A stretch of DNA of 23,502 nt from the NCBI GenBank assembly GCA_014729315.1, contig WJKD01000390.1:1-23502 (forward strand). The letters run 5' to 3'. The notes below the pieces were generated by a model, which saw only the letters and a program-made list of their open reading frames with translations, ran no database searches and was not told where the DNA came from. The position numbers were made by a program, and so were the translations under genes. Every line of letters begins with the position of its first letter. Positions within the stretch are counted from its first letter, which is position 1. Below are positions 15,555 through 22,938 of the stretch, piece after piece. The stretch comes from Promethearchaeota archaeon. GTDB lineage: Archaea; Asgardarchaeota; Lokiarchaeia; Sigynarchaeales; SOKP01.

Positions 15555-16301
15555 TTAGTCGAAAACTCCAAGAAATTTTAAGAATCGCTTATTCTGAAAA
15601 TCGTACTTTATAATATGCTTTAAAGGTAAGAATGAATGAAAAATTAAATAGGGCCTCTCAATTTCTTCAGGTTTTTTATGAGAAGATTTTTTGACGATTT
15701 CTCTCATTTTATCGTTAAATTCTTCTATTAATTTTTCATAAGATTCGTAACCTTCCTTATCCAAAAACCAAAATTGATAATTAATTGGAGATTTAAAATA
15801 TTTTTTTTGTACATTTTCGAGAGAATTTGAATCTAAAAGTCTTCTCACACCTTGATAGAAGTCGTCCGATATATCGTAGATATTTTTGATTAATTCGAAT
15901 ATAAGCTGATCCTTTTGGATTGCAGTTTTAAAGAGGTTTTTCGCTTCTTCCGGTTTGAGCGATTTTAAATCATCCATGCTTAATCGGATTGATTTAAAGA
16001 AATTAGAGCTAAATTCGTACACCTTGGCGTCTATTGAGCCTCTGGCATCCTTTCTCGTGACGTTAAGAAGTCCCAAATCTTCGAACTTTTTAAGATGATG
16101 CGTAACCGTTGCTTTTGAACGACTTAAAAGAGAACTTAATTGAGCTAGGCTTAATTTTTGGTAAATAAGTAATAAGAGAGCAATTCTAATACGAGGCACA
16201 CTATCTAAGATTTCCATTACTTTAATACTTCTTTCTAATTCATCCATCAAATTATTCAGTTTTTTCCTCATATCTGAAGATTTCTTTTCCTTTTGTGGCA
16301 T
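15555..16301 (-). CDS. ArsR-type winged-helix transcriptional regulator
   Basis: DNA-binding regulator of 248 residues. A winged helix-turn-helix spans ~30-105: the recognition part (LSLAQLSSLLSRSKATVTHHLKKFEDLGLL) matches the ArsR/MarR-like pattern seen in many archaeal regulators, followed by a wing ending in YEF. The remaining ~140 residues are a mostly helical, charged domain that I do not recognise and that could bind a ligand or mediate dimerisation. The gene is convergent with methyltransferase 2, separated by 11 bases. A near-perfect palindrome covers the expected TATA position of its own promoter and shares a half-site with the corrinoid gene's palindrome, suggesting autoregulation and control of the methyl-transfer genes (inference). 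The ATG at 16301 is chosen; an internal Met is at residue 11. Confidence 0.88.
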   Translation of the reverse strand: MPQKEKKSSDMRKKLNNLMDELERSIKVMEILDSVPRIRIALLLLIYQKLSLAQLSSLLSRSKATVTHHLKKFEDLGLLNVTRKDARGSIDAKVYEFSSNFFKSIRLSMDDLKSLKPEEAKNLFKTAIQKDQLIFELIKNIYDISDDFYQGVRRLLDSNSLENVQKKYFKSPINYQFWFLDKEGYESYEKLIEEFNDKMREIVKKSSHKKPEEIERPYLIFHSFLPLKHIIKYDFQNKRFLKFLGVFD

Positions 16302-16329
16302 GATAATCGATCAAAATTTTTTAGTATGA

Positions 16330-16349
16330 TTAGATATAATTTTATCTAA
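16330..16349. promoter_or_regulatory. 20-bp imperfect palindrome, candidate autoregulatory operator
   Basis: TTAGATATAATTTTATCTAA matches its reverse complement at 18 of 20 positions and is followed by C. It lies 29-48 bases upstream of the ArsR-type regulator's ATG and contains a TATA-like core on the minus strand, so bound protein would block that promoter. The outer half-site TTAGA/TCTAA is shared with the palindrome at 13630-13643. Confidence 0.5.
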
Positions 16350-16458
16350 CATTTGAAATTATATGAAAAATATTAATATATATATATCACTTTAAAGATA
16401 ATTTAATTAATAATAAAAAAGTTTAGAAGAGACTTCAGATAATAAAAGTGTTAAAAAC

Positions 16459-17205
16459 ATGGTTGTATTGGGTATAGATGAATATTATTTTATAATTTCG
16501 CAAAGTGCTTATGTAATAATCAATCTAATATTATGCGGTTTATTCTTTGGGAAGTATCGTCAACACAAAATGGTTGAACTAGTACACTTTGGTTTTACTT
16601 TTCTACTGTTAGGAATAACGGCTCTTGGATGGGTAATATCGTTTTTTACAATCTTAACTATCGGAATACCACTTGCGGATTCGGTAATTTATTTAACATT
16701 TAGTCCATTCTTCTTCTCATTGATGTTCTTCTTATTTGGATTCGTTAGCTTAATATCTATGGAAAAAAGATTGATCTTATTTACGAAACTTAGCGCTATA
16801 GCGATATCAAGCATAATGTTTTTAATATACATAACTGTATGGTTTATTAGCCCAGAAATGCTTGCTACTACCGAAGAGGGTATATTTACCACATGGTCAT
16901 TACTCGTATCATCGTTAATCCTTATTTCTTCCATTATTATGCTTTTTACCGCTAGTGTCTTTGTTTATCAATGTTTTAAAACAGATAACGCAGAAATTAG
17001 GCTAAAAGGGAAGTTATTATTAATCGGGATAATAACAACAGCAATATCGGGAATAGCCGTTATCGGTGTTAGTCTAACAACCGGATTGCTAAATTTGGTA
17101 ATACTTACCATTTTTGTTCACGGTTTTAGGATGATAGGTGGTGTATTTCTCTATGTTGGTTTTACTTTACCTCTTTGGATAAGAAAAATCGCATTATCCG
17201 AATAA
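16459..17205 (+). CDS. Seven-helix membrane protein, paralogue A
   Basis: Hypothetical integral membrane protein of 248 residues with seven predicted helices and very short loops. Two stretches are shared with the next gene product: TDNAEIRLKGKLLLIG before helix 6 (~175-192) and VGFTLPLWIRK at the C-terminus (~234-245). The two are therefore paralogues from a duplication. No catalytic or transport motif is evident; sensor-like 7-TM modules have this size, but this is only an analogy. It starts at ATG 16459, after an AT-rich leader. It is divergent from the ArsR-type regulator and 87 bases upstream of its paralogue. Confidence 0.8.
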   Translation: MVVLGIDEYYFIISQSAYVIINLILCGLFFGKYRQHKMVELVHFGFTFLLLGITALGWVISFFTILTIGIPLADSVIYLTFSPFFFSLMFFLFGFVSLISMEKRLILFTKLSAIAISSIMFLIYITVWFISPEMLATTEEGIFTTWSLLVSSLILISSIIMLFTASVFVYQCFKTDNAEIRLKGKLLLIGIITTAISGIAVIGVSLTTGLLNLVILTIFVHGFRMIGGVFLYVGFTLPLWIRKIALSE

Positions 17206-17285
17206 GGCGATCGATTCAAATAACTCAATAAAAGATATACTTTTTATTTTTTATTATTTTATTAGTTAGTATTAAAAAAAGAATA

Positions 17286-17291
17286 GAGAGG
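17286..17291 (+). promoter_or_regulatory. Ribosome-binding site deciding the start of paralogue B
   Basis: GAGAGG lies ten bases before the ATG at 17302 but only one base before the upstream TTG at 17293, so the ATG is the better start. Confidence 0.5.
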
Positions 17292-17301
17292 ATTGACATT
17301 A

Positions 17302-18045
17302 ATGGAGTTAACTCCCGAAGTTCAAATTAATGGAATTATTACGTTAATAGCCACTCTTTTAGTCTTCTTATTTTGTTTTATTGTTTTTAAAAAAGCTATC
17401 AAAAAGAGGGAACGAATTCTTGGAGTTTTCTCAATTTTATTGGCTTTAGTTTATTCACCATGGTATCCTGGCGTAATCGGATACATTTACTGGCTTCTAT
17501 ATAACGATTTATTAGGTTACGAATTTTATATATTCACTGGTTCAATTTTCATGCCAATTTCCCTCATATTATGGCTCTACATATATTTTGATACTATTTT
17601 TCCAGAGCTGAGGAATAAGGTATTAATTTTTAACATTATATTCGGTGTTGTATTCGAATTAGTAGTGCTCTATCTTCTATTTTTGATTCCGAATTCCCCA
17701 ATTAAACCCTTATTAGGAGAAGTGGATTCTTCAAAATTGGATTACAATTGGTCTGTTATTCCTCTAATTTTTACATTTTACGCATCAATATTCGTTATAA
17801 TCACCGGTATTCATTTCTCGATAAAAGCCCTAAGAACTGATATAAGAAGCTTTCAATTAAAGGGCAGATTTCTTTTAACTGGTTTTATAGCGTGGACTAT
17901 TGTAGCAATTGTTGATTCTCTTACTCTCTGGAATCCAGTTATTATTATTTTTTTGCGATTGGGGCTTTTAATTGCAAGTTTATGTTTTTACATCGGATTT
18001 ATTTTGCCCTCGTGGATAAGAAAACTCTTCTCAATAGAAGATTAA
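17302..18045 (+). CDS. Seven-helix membrane protein, paralogue B
   Basis: Hypothetical membrane protein of 247 residues with seven hydrophobic helices, a paralogue of the preceding gene product: the shared motifs are TDIRSFQLKGRFLLTG before helix 6 and IGFILPSWIRKLF at the C-terminus. An acidic loop lies between helices 4 and 5 (GEVDSSKLDY). The frame is open from a TTG at 17293, but the ribosome-binding site favours the ATG at 17302. Together with paralogue A it probably forms a two-gene unit. The 3' end is followed by a T-rich run (18052-18060) and the convergent LRR gene. Function unknown. Confidence 0.8.
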   Translation: MELTPEVQINGIITLIATLLVFLFCFIVFKKAIKKRERILGVFSILLALVYSPWYPGVIGYIYWLLYNDLLGYEFYIFTGSIFMPISLILWLYIYFDTIFPELRNKVLIFNIIFGVVFELVVLYLLFLIPNSPIKPLLGEVDSSKLDYNWSVIPLIFTFYASIFVIITGIHFSIKALRTDIRSFQLKGRFLLTGFIAWTIVAIVDSLTLWNPVIIIFLRLGLLIASLCFYIGFILPSWIRKLFSIED

Positions 18046-18135
18046 TACTCATTTTTTTATATTAGAGTTTTCATATTATTTGCGTCAATAAAGTGGTTAA
18101 ATTATCCAGAATTTAAATGGTCGAAACCCAATAAA

Positions 18136-19509
18136 TCATCTCGGCACTTGGAGTCCTTGAATGTTTAGAATACTTAATAGTTTGGCGATTTTACAATTTG
18201 ATTTGTCGTAATTAAGACTCAAATGCGTTAAATTAGGAAGCTCTACTAAAGAATCGGGCAAATATTCAACCAAATTCCCCCATAGATTTAGTGATTCTAA
18301 AGAAGTTAAGGAAGATATCCAATCTGGAATTTTTGGTATTCGATTCCAACCAAGATCTAATTTTTTCAATGATTTCAACTTTTTCAGAGCCCTAGGAATG
18401 ATTCTTATCTCGTTATTTTTAATTTCCAAAGTTTCTAAATTCACAAGATTTCCAATATATTTGGGTATTGTGCGGAATTTACTATTGTTTAAATTTAATT
18501 TTTTGAGAGAATGTAACAATCCTAAGCTTTTGGATATAGTGGAAAGGTGATAAGTTGAATTGATAAGTAGGGTTTTTAAATGTTTAAGATTGTAGATGCT
18601 TTCTGGAACTTTTTTCAAAGGATTTAAGCTTAGATTTAAAAATTCCAAATTTTTAAGCTCGCATACTGAATCTGGAATTTGAGTAAATTGATTATCGCTT
18701 AAATTAAGTCTTTTTAAAGATCCTAATTCGCTAAAAGAAGAAGGAAGCGAATATAGTAGATTCTGACTTAATAAGAGTGATTTAAGAGATTTTAATCTAC
18801 CGATCTCAAAGGGAATTTTATCTATCCGATTAAATCTTAAGTCCAAACATTTTAAAGAAGACAGATTGCAAATAAAGCTAGGAAAGTGCTTGATATTGTT
18901 GAAACTTAAATTTAAAGACAAAAGAGAATCCATTGATTCCAAACTTAAAGGAAAGGTAGCTAAGCTGCTGAAAGTAATAACCAATTTTTTTAAGGATTTT
19001 AATAGCCTTGTAAATTCCGAAATTATATCGAATAAATCCTGTTTTGCATAATTAATCTTCAGTTTGGATAATTCCAATTCTAATATATCTTCATATTTAG
19101 TTTTGAAACTAAAATTGTCGTAGTTCAATTCTAGGAAATCGAGGATTAAAGACTTCTTTATAATGTTGACAAGTTTTTGAGTAGAATAGCTCTCAGCAGT
19201 TTTATGGTTGAAAAGGATTTTAATACCTGATTCTCTATGAGACATTTGAAGTTGCTTAATCTTTCTTATCAGTGTTGTTTTAAAAGTAGTGTCATCAATC
19301 TCTTCAATCGTATCCAAAATTGGAATGATAAATTCTAGTGAGTTCTCGTGTTTAAAACACCAACTTAAGGGTTTTAAGAGTTTGTTCAGGTGCTTTTTTT
19401 TCAAAGCTTTTAAAGCCAATATTCTTATTTTTTTATTATCATCTGAGATCAACAAATTTTCGAGAAGCTTAAAAATCCGATCGTTGCTCATTTTCACATT
19501 TGCTAGCAA
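18136..19509 (-). CDS. HEAT-repeat plus leucine-rich-repeat protein (N-terminus incomplete as called)
   Basis: Cytosolic scaffold-like protein of at least 457 residues. Residues ~1-160 form helical HEAT/ARM-like repeats; from ~165 to the end there are 11-12 leucine-rich repeats of 23 residues with the consensus LxxLxxLxLxxNxLxxIPxxI, the plant/Roc-type LRR. Such proteins bind other proteins, and in Asgard genomes they are often found beside small GTPases, though none is adjacent here. The first usable start is TTG at 19509, but the frame stays open for 40 more codons to a TGA at 19630-19632, and the translation there (DLKERIEGIKLLANVKMSND) continues the helical repeat. The true start is probably upstream: an ATT at 19624-19626 seven bases after AAGG, or a frameshift. 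It lies downstream of and in line with the GlcF/GlcD-like genes. Confidence 0.88.
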   Translation of the reverse strand: MLANVKMSNDRIFKLLENLLISDDNKKIRILALKALKKKHLNKLLKPLSWCFKHENSLEFIIPILDTIEEIDDTTFKTTLIRKIKQLQMSHRESGIKILFNHKTAESYSTQKLVNIIKKSLILDFLELNYDNFSFKTKYEDILELELSKLKINYAKQDLFDIISEFTRLLKSLKKLVITFSSLATFPLSLESMDSLLSLNLSFNNIKHFPSFICNLSSLKCLDLRFNRIDKIPFEIGRLKSLKSLLLSQNLLYSLPSSFSELGSLKRLNLSDNQFTQIPDSVCELKNLEFLNLSLNPLKKVPESIYNLKHLKTLLINSTYHLSTISKSLGLLHSLKKLNLNNSKFRTIPKYIGNLVNLETLEIKNNEIRIIPRALKKLKSLKKLDLGWNRIPKIPDWISSLTSLESLNLWGNLVEYLPDSLVELPNLTHLSLNYDKSNCKIAKLLSILNIQGLQVPR

Positions 19510-19656
19510 TTTAATTCCTTCAATTCTCTCCTTAAGATCGCTACTATTTTCTACAATAGAGATTATGTTATCGATGGATGATCCTTCAGTCTTCGATGTG
19601 GTGTCAGAATTCTTAGGGAAAATAATAGATCAACCTTCTTAATAAAATTCAATGAT

Positions 19657-20820
19657 TTATAATATTTTTTCAAGAAGAGTATTTAAATCTAATACATCAA
19701 TATCGCGCCCATTTTTTTCAATTACGGTTTTATATTGAAATTCGCAGAAGGGACACGCTGTAAGAATAGTTTTAGCTCCGAGGTTTTCAATTTCACTAAG
19801 TCGTTGCTCAGTAATTTGTTCGGAAAGGTCTCTATAAGCGGATCGAACGCCCGCTCCAGAACCACAGCAATTAGCATCTTGACCTGTTTTTAAGAATTCT
19901 AAATAAGGTATTTGAAAGGCTTCTAATATAGCCCTTGGTTCTTTAAAGATACTTAATTCACGGGCTAAGTGGCAAGGATCGTGCCAAATTATTTGATCTC
20001 TTACTTCAACCGCTAATATTTCCTTAACCTTCGACTTGTTGATTTCTAATTCCGTTAATTTTTCTTGGAAATATTCGGAAAAATGCATCAGACGAATACC
20101 CTTAAATCTTTCTTTTAATTCAGATTTGTATATTTTTTCAAAGGTGCTGAGGCAACCAGGACATGTAAAAACTATTCTTTTGGGAGGTTTCTTCCTTATA
20201 TCATCCAACATCAATTGAATAGATGTTTCCACTAAATTAGGGTGACCAACGCGATAAAGTATCCCGGAACAACATGTCTCGTTCTTAAGGATTCTTATCT
20301 TCTCGCCTAGCTTTTCAAATAATTTAATAGTATTTAAAGCGATTTCTGAATTGCGATAAATAGCCATGCATCCTGGATAATAGACCGTTTCTGCATTTCT
20401 ATTTTCCTTTAATTCAGGCCATGCGCTATCTCTAGGCTTGGGTGCTCCCAAGGGATTTCCGTATTTTCTTATGTTCTCTATTATTTTTTTGTGAGAATCA
20501 GGATAATTGTTCGCTTCCACTAACTTTTTTCTTCCAAGGGTTATAATTAAAGGAACATCAATGCCCGAAGGACATATGTAATAACAATGACTACAGCCCG
20601 TGCACGAAAATAAACGCTCCCTAGCAAGGGAGCTTTTTTCGAAATGCAGATCGTTATTTTGCAAAAGTGCGTGCACAATCGCCACCCGTCCACGCGCCAT
20701 GGAACTTTCCCATCTCGTTTCTTTGTCGAATGCGGGACACTCGATTTCCTTGGGGCAGAATCCGCATAAATTACATTTCCAAATCATACCAAGTATTTGT
20801 TTTTCTTTCATTCGATTCAC
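19657..20820 (-). CDS. GlcF/HdrD-like iron-sulfur oxidoreductase subunit
   Basis: Cytosolic 387-residue electron-transfer subunit. The N-terminus has two [4Fe-4S] motifs: C16, C19, C22, C28 followed by Pro (CX2CX2CX5CP, spaced wider than usual), and C73, C76, C79, C83-Pro (canonical). Two CCG domains follow: YYPGC ... CCSG (~150-190) and HDPC ... NCCGSGAG (~277-320), as in GlcF, GlpC, LldE and the HdrB/HdrD subunits, which hold a non-cubane or similar cluster. It is encoded 19 bases after the GlcD-like gene and should pass electrons from that flavin subunit to a quinone, ferredoxin or disulfide acceptor. The frame begins with GTG at 20820; an ATG three codons later (20811) is an alternative. 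No membrane anchor is visible. Confidence 0.92.
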   Translation of the reverse strand: MNRMKEKQILGMIWKCNLCGFCPKEIECPAFDKETRWESSMARGRVAIVHALLQNNDLHFEKSSLARERLFSCTGCSHCYYICPSGIDVPLIITLGRKKLVEANNYPDSHKKIIENIRKYGNPLGAPKPRDSAWPELKENRNAETVYYPGCMAIYRNSEIALNTIKLFEKLGEKIRILKNETCCSGILYRVGHPNLVETSIQLMLDDIRKKPPKRIVFTCPGCLSTFEKIYKSELKERFKGIRLMHFSEYFQEKLTELEINKSKVKEILAVEVRDQIIWHDPCHLARELSIFKEPRAILEAFQIPYLEFLKTGQDANCCGSGAGVRSAYRDLSEQITEQRLSEIENLGAKTILTACPFCEFQYKTVIEKNGRDIDVLDLNTLLEKIL

Positions 20821-20839
20821 TAAATTATATAATTTTAAT

Positions 20840-22315
20840 TTATCTTGATGTAGGAAAATAAGTTAATTTGGGAGGAGAAACCATCTTCCCGGGATTTAAA
20901 ATATTATTTGGGTCAAAAACCGATTTTATTCGTTTCATTAGTTCGATTTGTTCCTTTCCGTGTTCCAAAGGCAAATAAGGTGCCTTCCATATACCACATC
21001 CGTGTTCAGCGGTTATTGTTCCGTTGAATGAGAGCGTTAAGTCTACTAATTCTTCTTGTAGGTTCCCGATTTTTACGAATTCACGCTTAGACTTTAATGG
21101 AATTGACGAGGTTATGTGAAGATTTCCGTCGCCCAAATGACCAACAATCCCATATTTAATATTATAGGTTTTCATTATGTCGATCAATTTTTCGAAAAAA
21201 TCAATCATTTTACTAAACGGAATCGCAAAATCCAATATAGCAGGTGCGTAGGGTGCAGCATTTTTAAAAGGTCTTAACAAGCGGAGTAGCGATGGACCTG
21301 AACAGTCTCTCGCTTTCCATAAGTATTCATGATCAGTTCCGCTTAATATTTTTACACTAGAGGCGTGCTCGTTAGTATCAAATATTTCTTTGACCTTTTC
21401 AGCATGGATTGCTGTAGTTTGTTTATCTCCGTCTATACGTACAATAATAGCTGCATTAGAGATTTTTAAATTTAACTTTGGATAAATTCTATCTAAATAC
21501 AAATTCATTCCGCTTAATACCGCTTGATCAACGAATTCAAGAGACATTGGCGTAATGTAATCTTTTATTTGTTTTGCCGTTTCGAATGCCGCTTGCTTAG
21601 AATTGAAAAATGCTAAAATTGTAGTAAACACTTCTGGAAGTGAGATAAATTTTAAAGTTGCTTCTGTAATAAGACCTAATATCCCTTCTGATCCAACGAA
21701 TAAGCTTAATAAATCTAATCCCGAAACAGATTTTTTAACAAGTCTGCCAAATTGGATTTTTTGACCCGATCCCGTGATTACCTTCACGTTTAACGTGTAA
21801 TCTCTAGTTGTTCCATATTTAATTGCTGATTCACCCGACGCATTGTTAGCAATCATTCCCCCTATAGTGCATACATCAGCAGAACCAGGATTACATGGTA
21901 TCCAGTATCCATTTCCAATTTCGTTTAATATTTTGCTCAAATCTTTATAGAGCACGCCTGGTTCAACAATCACATAATTTTCTTCAGTGTTGACTTCAAG
22001 TATCTTATTCATTAATCCGAAATCAACTACGACCCCTCCATCAAACGGAAGTGTTTGCCCACCAAAACTGGTTCCCGCACCTCTCGGTATCAGTTTTATT
22101 TTCTCGTGATTCGCAAGATCGATTATATCCTTTACTTGATCAGCGTTCTGCGGCTTGATTACTAGATCAGCCATAAAACGGTATTCATCTTGAATCCAAC
22201 TTAAAGCGCGACTGGTATAATCGTGAGAATAGCAGTATAATTCAACAGGATCGTTTGAAACATATTTTTTCCCTAAGATTTGTTCCATCTTATCTATAAT
22301 TTCAGAAGTAATCAT
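20840..22315 (-). CDS. GlcD-like FAD-linked 2-hydroxyacid dehydrogenase
   Basis: Flavoprotein of 491 residues, the normal length for GlcD/D-lactate dehydrogenase proteins. N-terminal PCMH-type FAD domain (~45-225) with PRGAGTSFGGQ, NPGSADVCTIGGMIANNASG and KYGTTRDYTL; C-terminal FAD-oxidase cap (~240-485) with GHLGDGNLH and the terminal AEHGCGIWKA active-site motif. It oxidises a 2-hydroxyacid such as D-lactate or glycolate (substrate not determinable here) and passes electrons to the iron-sulfur subunit encoded just downstream. The ATG at 22315 is the first Met and the expected domain start. The GlcD, GlcF and LRR genes are collinear with small gaps, so they may form one transcript. In methyl- or acid-using archaea such enzymes link organic acid oxidation to Hdr-type electron flow. 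Confidence 0.95.
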   Translation of the reverse strand: MITSEIIDKMEQILGKKYVSNDPVELYCYSHDYTSRALSWIQDEYRFMADLVIKPQNADQVKDIIDLANHEKIKLIPRGAGTSFGGQTLPFDGGVVVDFGLMNKILEVNTEENYVIVEPGVLYKDLSKILNEIGNGYWIPCNPGSADVCTIGGMIANNASGESAIKYGTTRDYTLNVKVITGSGQKIQFGRLVKKSVSGLDLLSLFVGSEGILGLITEATLKFISLPEVFTTILAFFNSKQAAFETAKQIKDYITPMSLEFVDQAVLSGMNLYLDRIYPKLNLKISNAAIIVRIDGDKQTTAIHAEKVKEIFDTNEHASSVKILSGTDHEYLWKARDCSGPSLLRLLRPFKNAAPYAPAILDFAIPFSKMIDFFEKLIDIMKTYNIKYGIVGHLGDGNLHITSSIPLKSKREFVKIGNLQEELVDLTLSFNGTITAEHGCGIWKAPYLPLEHGKEQIELMKRIKSVFDPNNILNPGKMVSPPKLTYFPTSR

Positions 22316-22567
22316 CTTAATATTCTTAGCTTTTTCATTTAGACATGTTTTTAATATTAAATGTAAATAATGGTAATTAATCTCACTTTCTACGGAATAT
22401 GAAGATGTGAATGTGAGAATAAAGATATTTTTTAGATAGTGAATAATAAGTAATTTACGATAGTATTAATATCTTTCAAAGGTTTGATAAAATATATAAA
22501 TATCGAATGTTAAATTTAAGTATAGAAGTAAAAAATTAAATTTGAAATATTGAATAAATCTAATAAG
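22316..22567. promoter_or_regulatory. Divergent promoter region, GlcD-like gene / small protein and methyltransferase 3
   Basis: AT-rich interval between divergent genes. On the plus strand AATATATAAA at 22491-22500 is a good TATA candidate, giving a transcript start near 22522. The possible minus-strand TATA (ATTTAATATTAAA) lies near 22347-22360. No palindrome with the TTAGA/TCTAA half-site was found here. Confidence 0.4.
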
Positions 22568-22936
22568 ATGAGCGCAAAATTTACCGGTTTTCCGGCTTTG
22601 ATGTACTCAGGATTGTATATTTTAAAGGAAATTGGAATTCTGAAAAAAGACTATTCCGATACTGAAGTAAAAATATTATTATTAATTACAGACGCACCTC
22701 CTGCTTTTTTAATTTGTATCGATAAAGGAGATTTTTACATTGAAATATTAAATGAAATTATGAACTTAGAAGATGTAAAAAATGCAGAAAGTCTCTGTGA
22801 TTATTATCTTGCTACTCCTTCAAATATCCTTTTAGCGGGAGCTGATAAAATATTTCAAGGAATATCTCAAAATTCCGTAAAAATCAACGATAATAAAGTT
22901 TTAATTTATTTAGGAACAATAGCGAGCGTGTTTTAA
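22568..22936 (+). CDS. Small unknown protein preceding methyltransferase 3 (weakly SCP2-like)
   Basis: Cytosolic protein of 122 residues from ATG 22568; a TTG at 22550 would add six residues. No Cys-based metal site, signal peptide or membrane helix is obvious. The pattern of short strands and helices (FLICIDKGDFYIEI ... DYYLATPSNILLAGADKIFQGI ... KVLIYLGTIASVF) resembles a sterol-carrier-protein-2-like fold, but the match is by eye and weak. It ends two bases before the ATG of the third UroD-type methyltransferase, so the two are almost certainly co-translated, which makes a role as partner, substrate-binding protein or chaperone of that enzyme plausible. I cannot assign a function. Confidence 0.7.
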   Translation: MSAKFTGFPALMYSGLYILKEIGILKKDYSDTEVKILLLITDAPPAFLICIDKGDFYIEILNEIMNLEDVKNAESLCDYYLATPSNILLAGADKIFQGISQNSVKINDNKVLIYLGTIASVF

Positions 22937-22938
22937 AA

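Noticed and set aside
19289..19642. Plus-strand 117-residue ORF over the LRR gene start
   Set aside because: It overlaps the antisense strand of the HEAT-repeat region; the minus-strand translation has repeat structure while this one is Ser/Leu/Ile low-complexity.
20600..20861. Two overlapping plus-strand ORFs of 82 and 64 residues
   Set aside because: They lie antisense to the iron-sulfur cysteine motifs of the GlcF-like gene, which is clearly the real coding strand.
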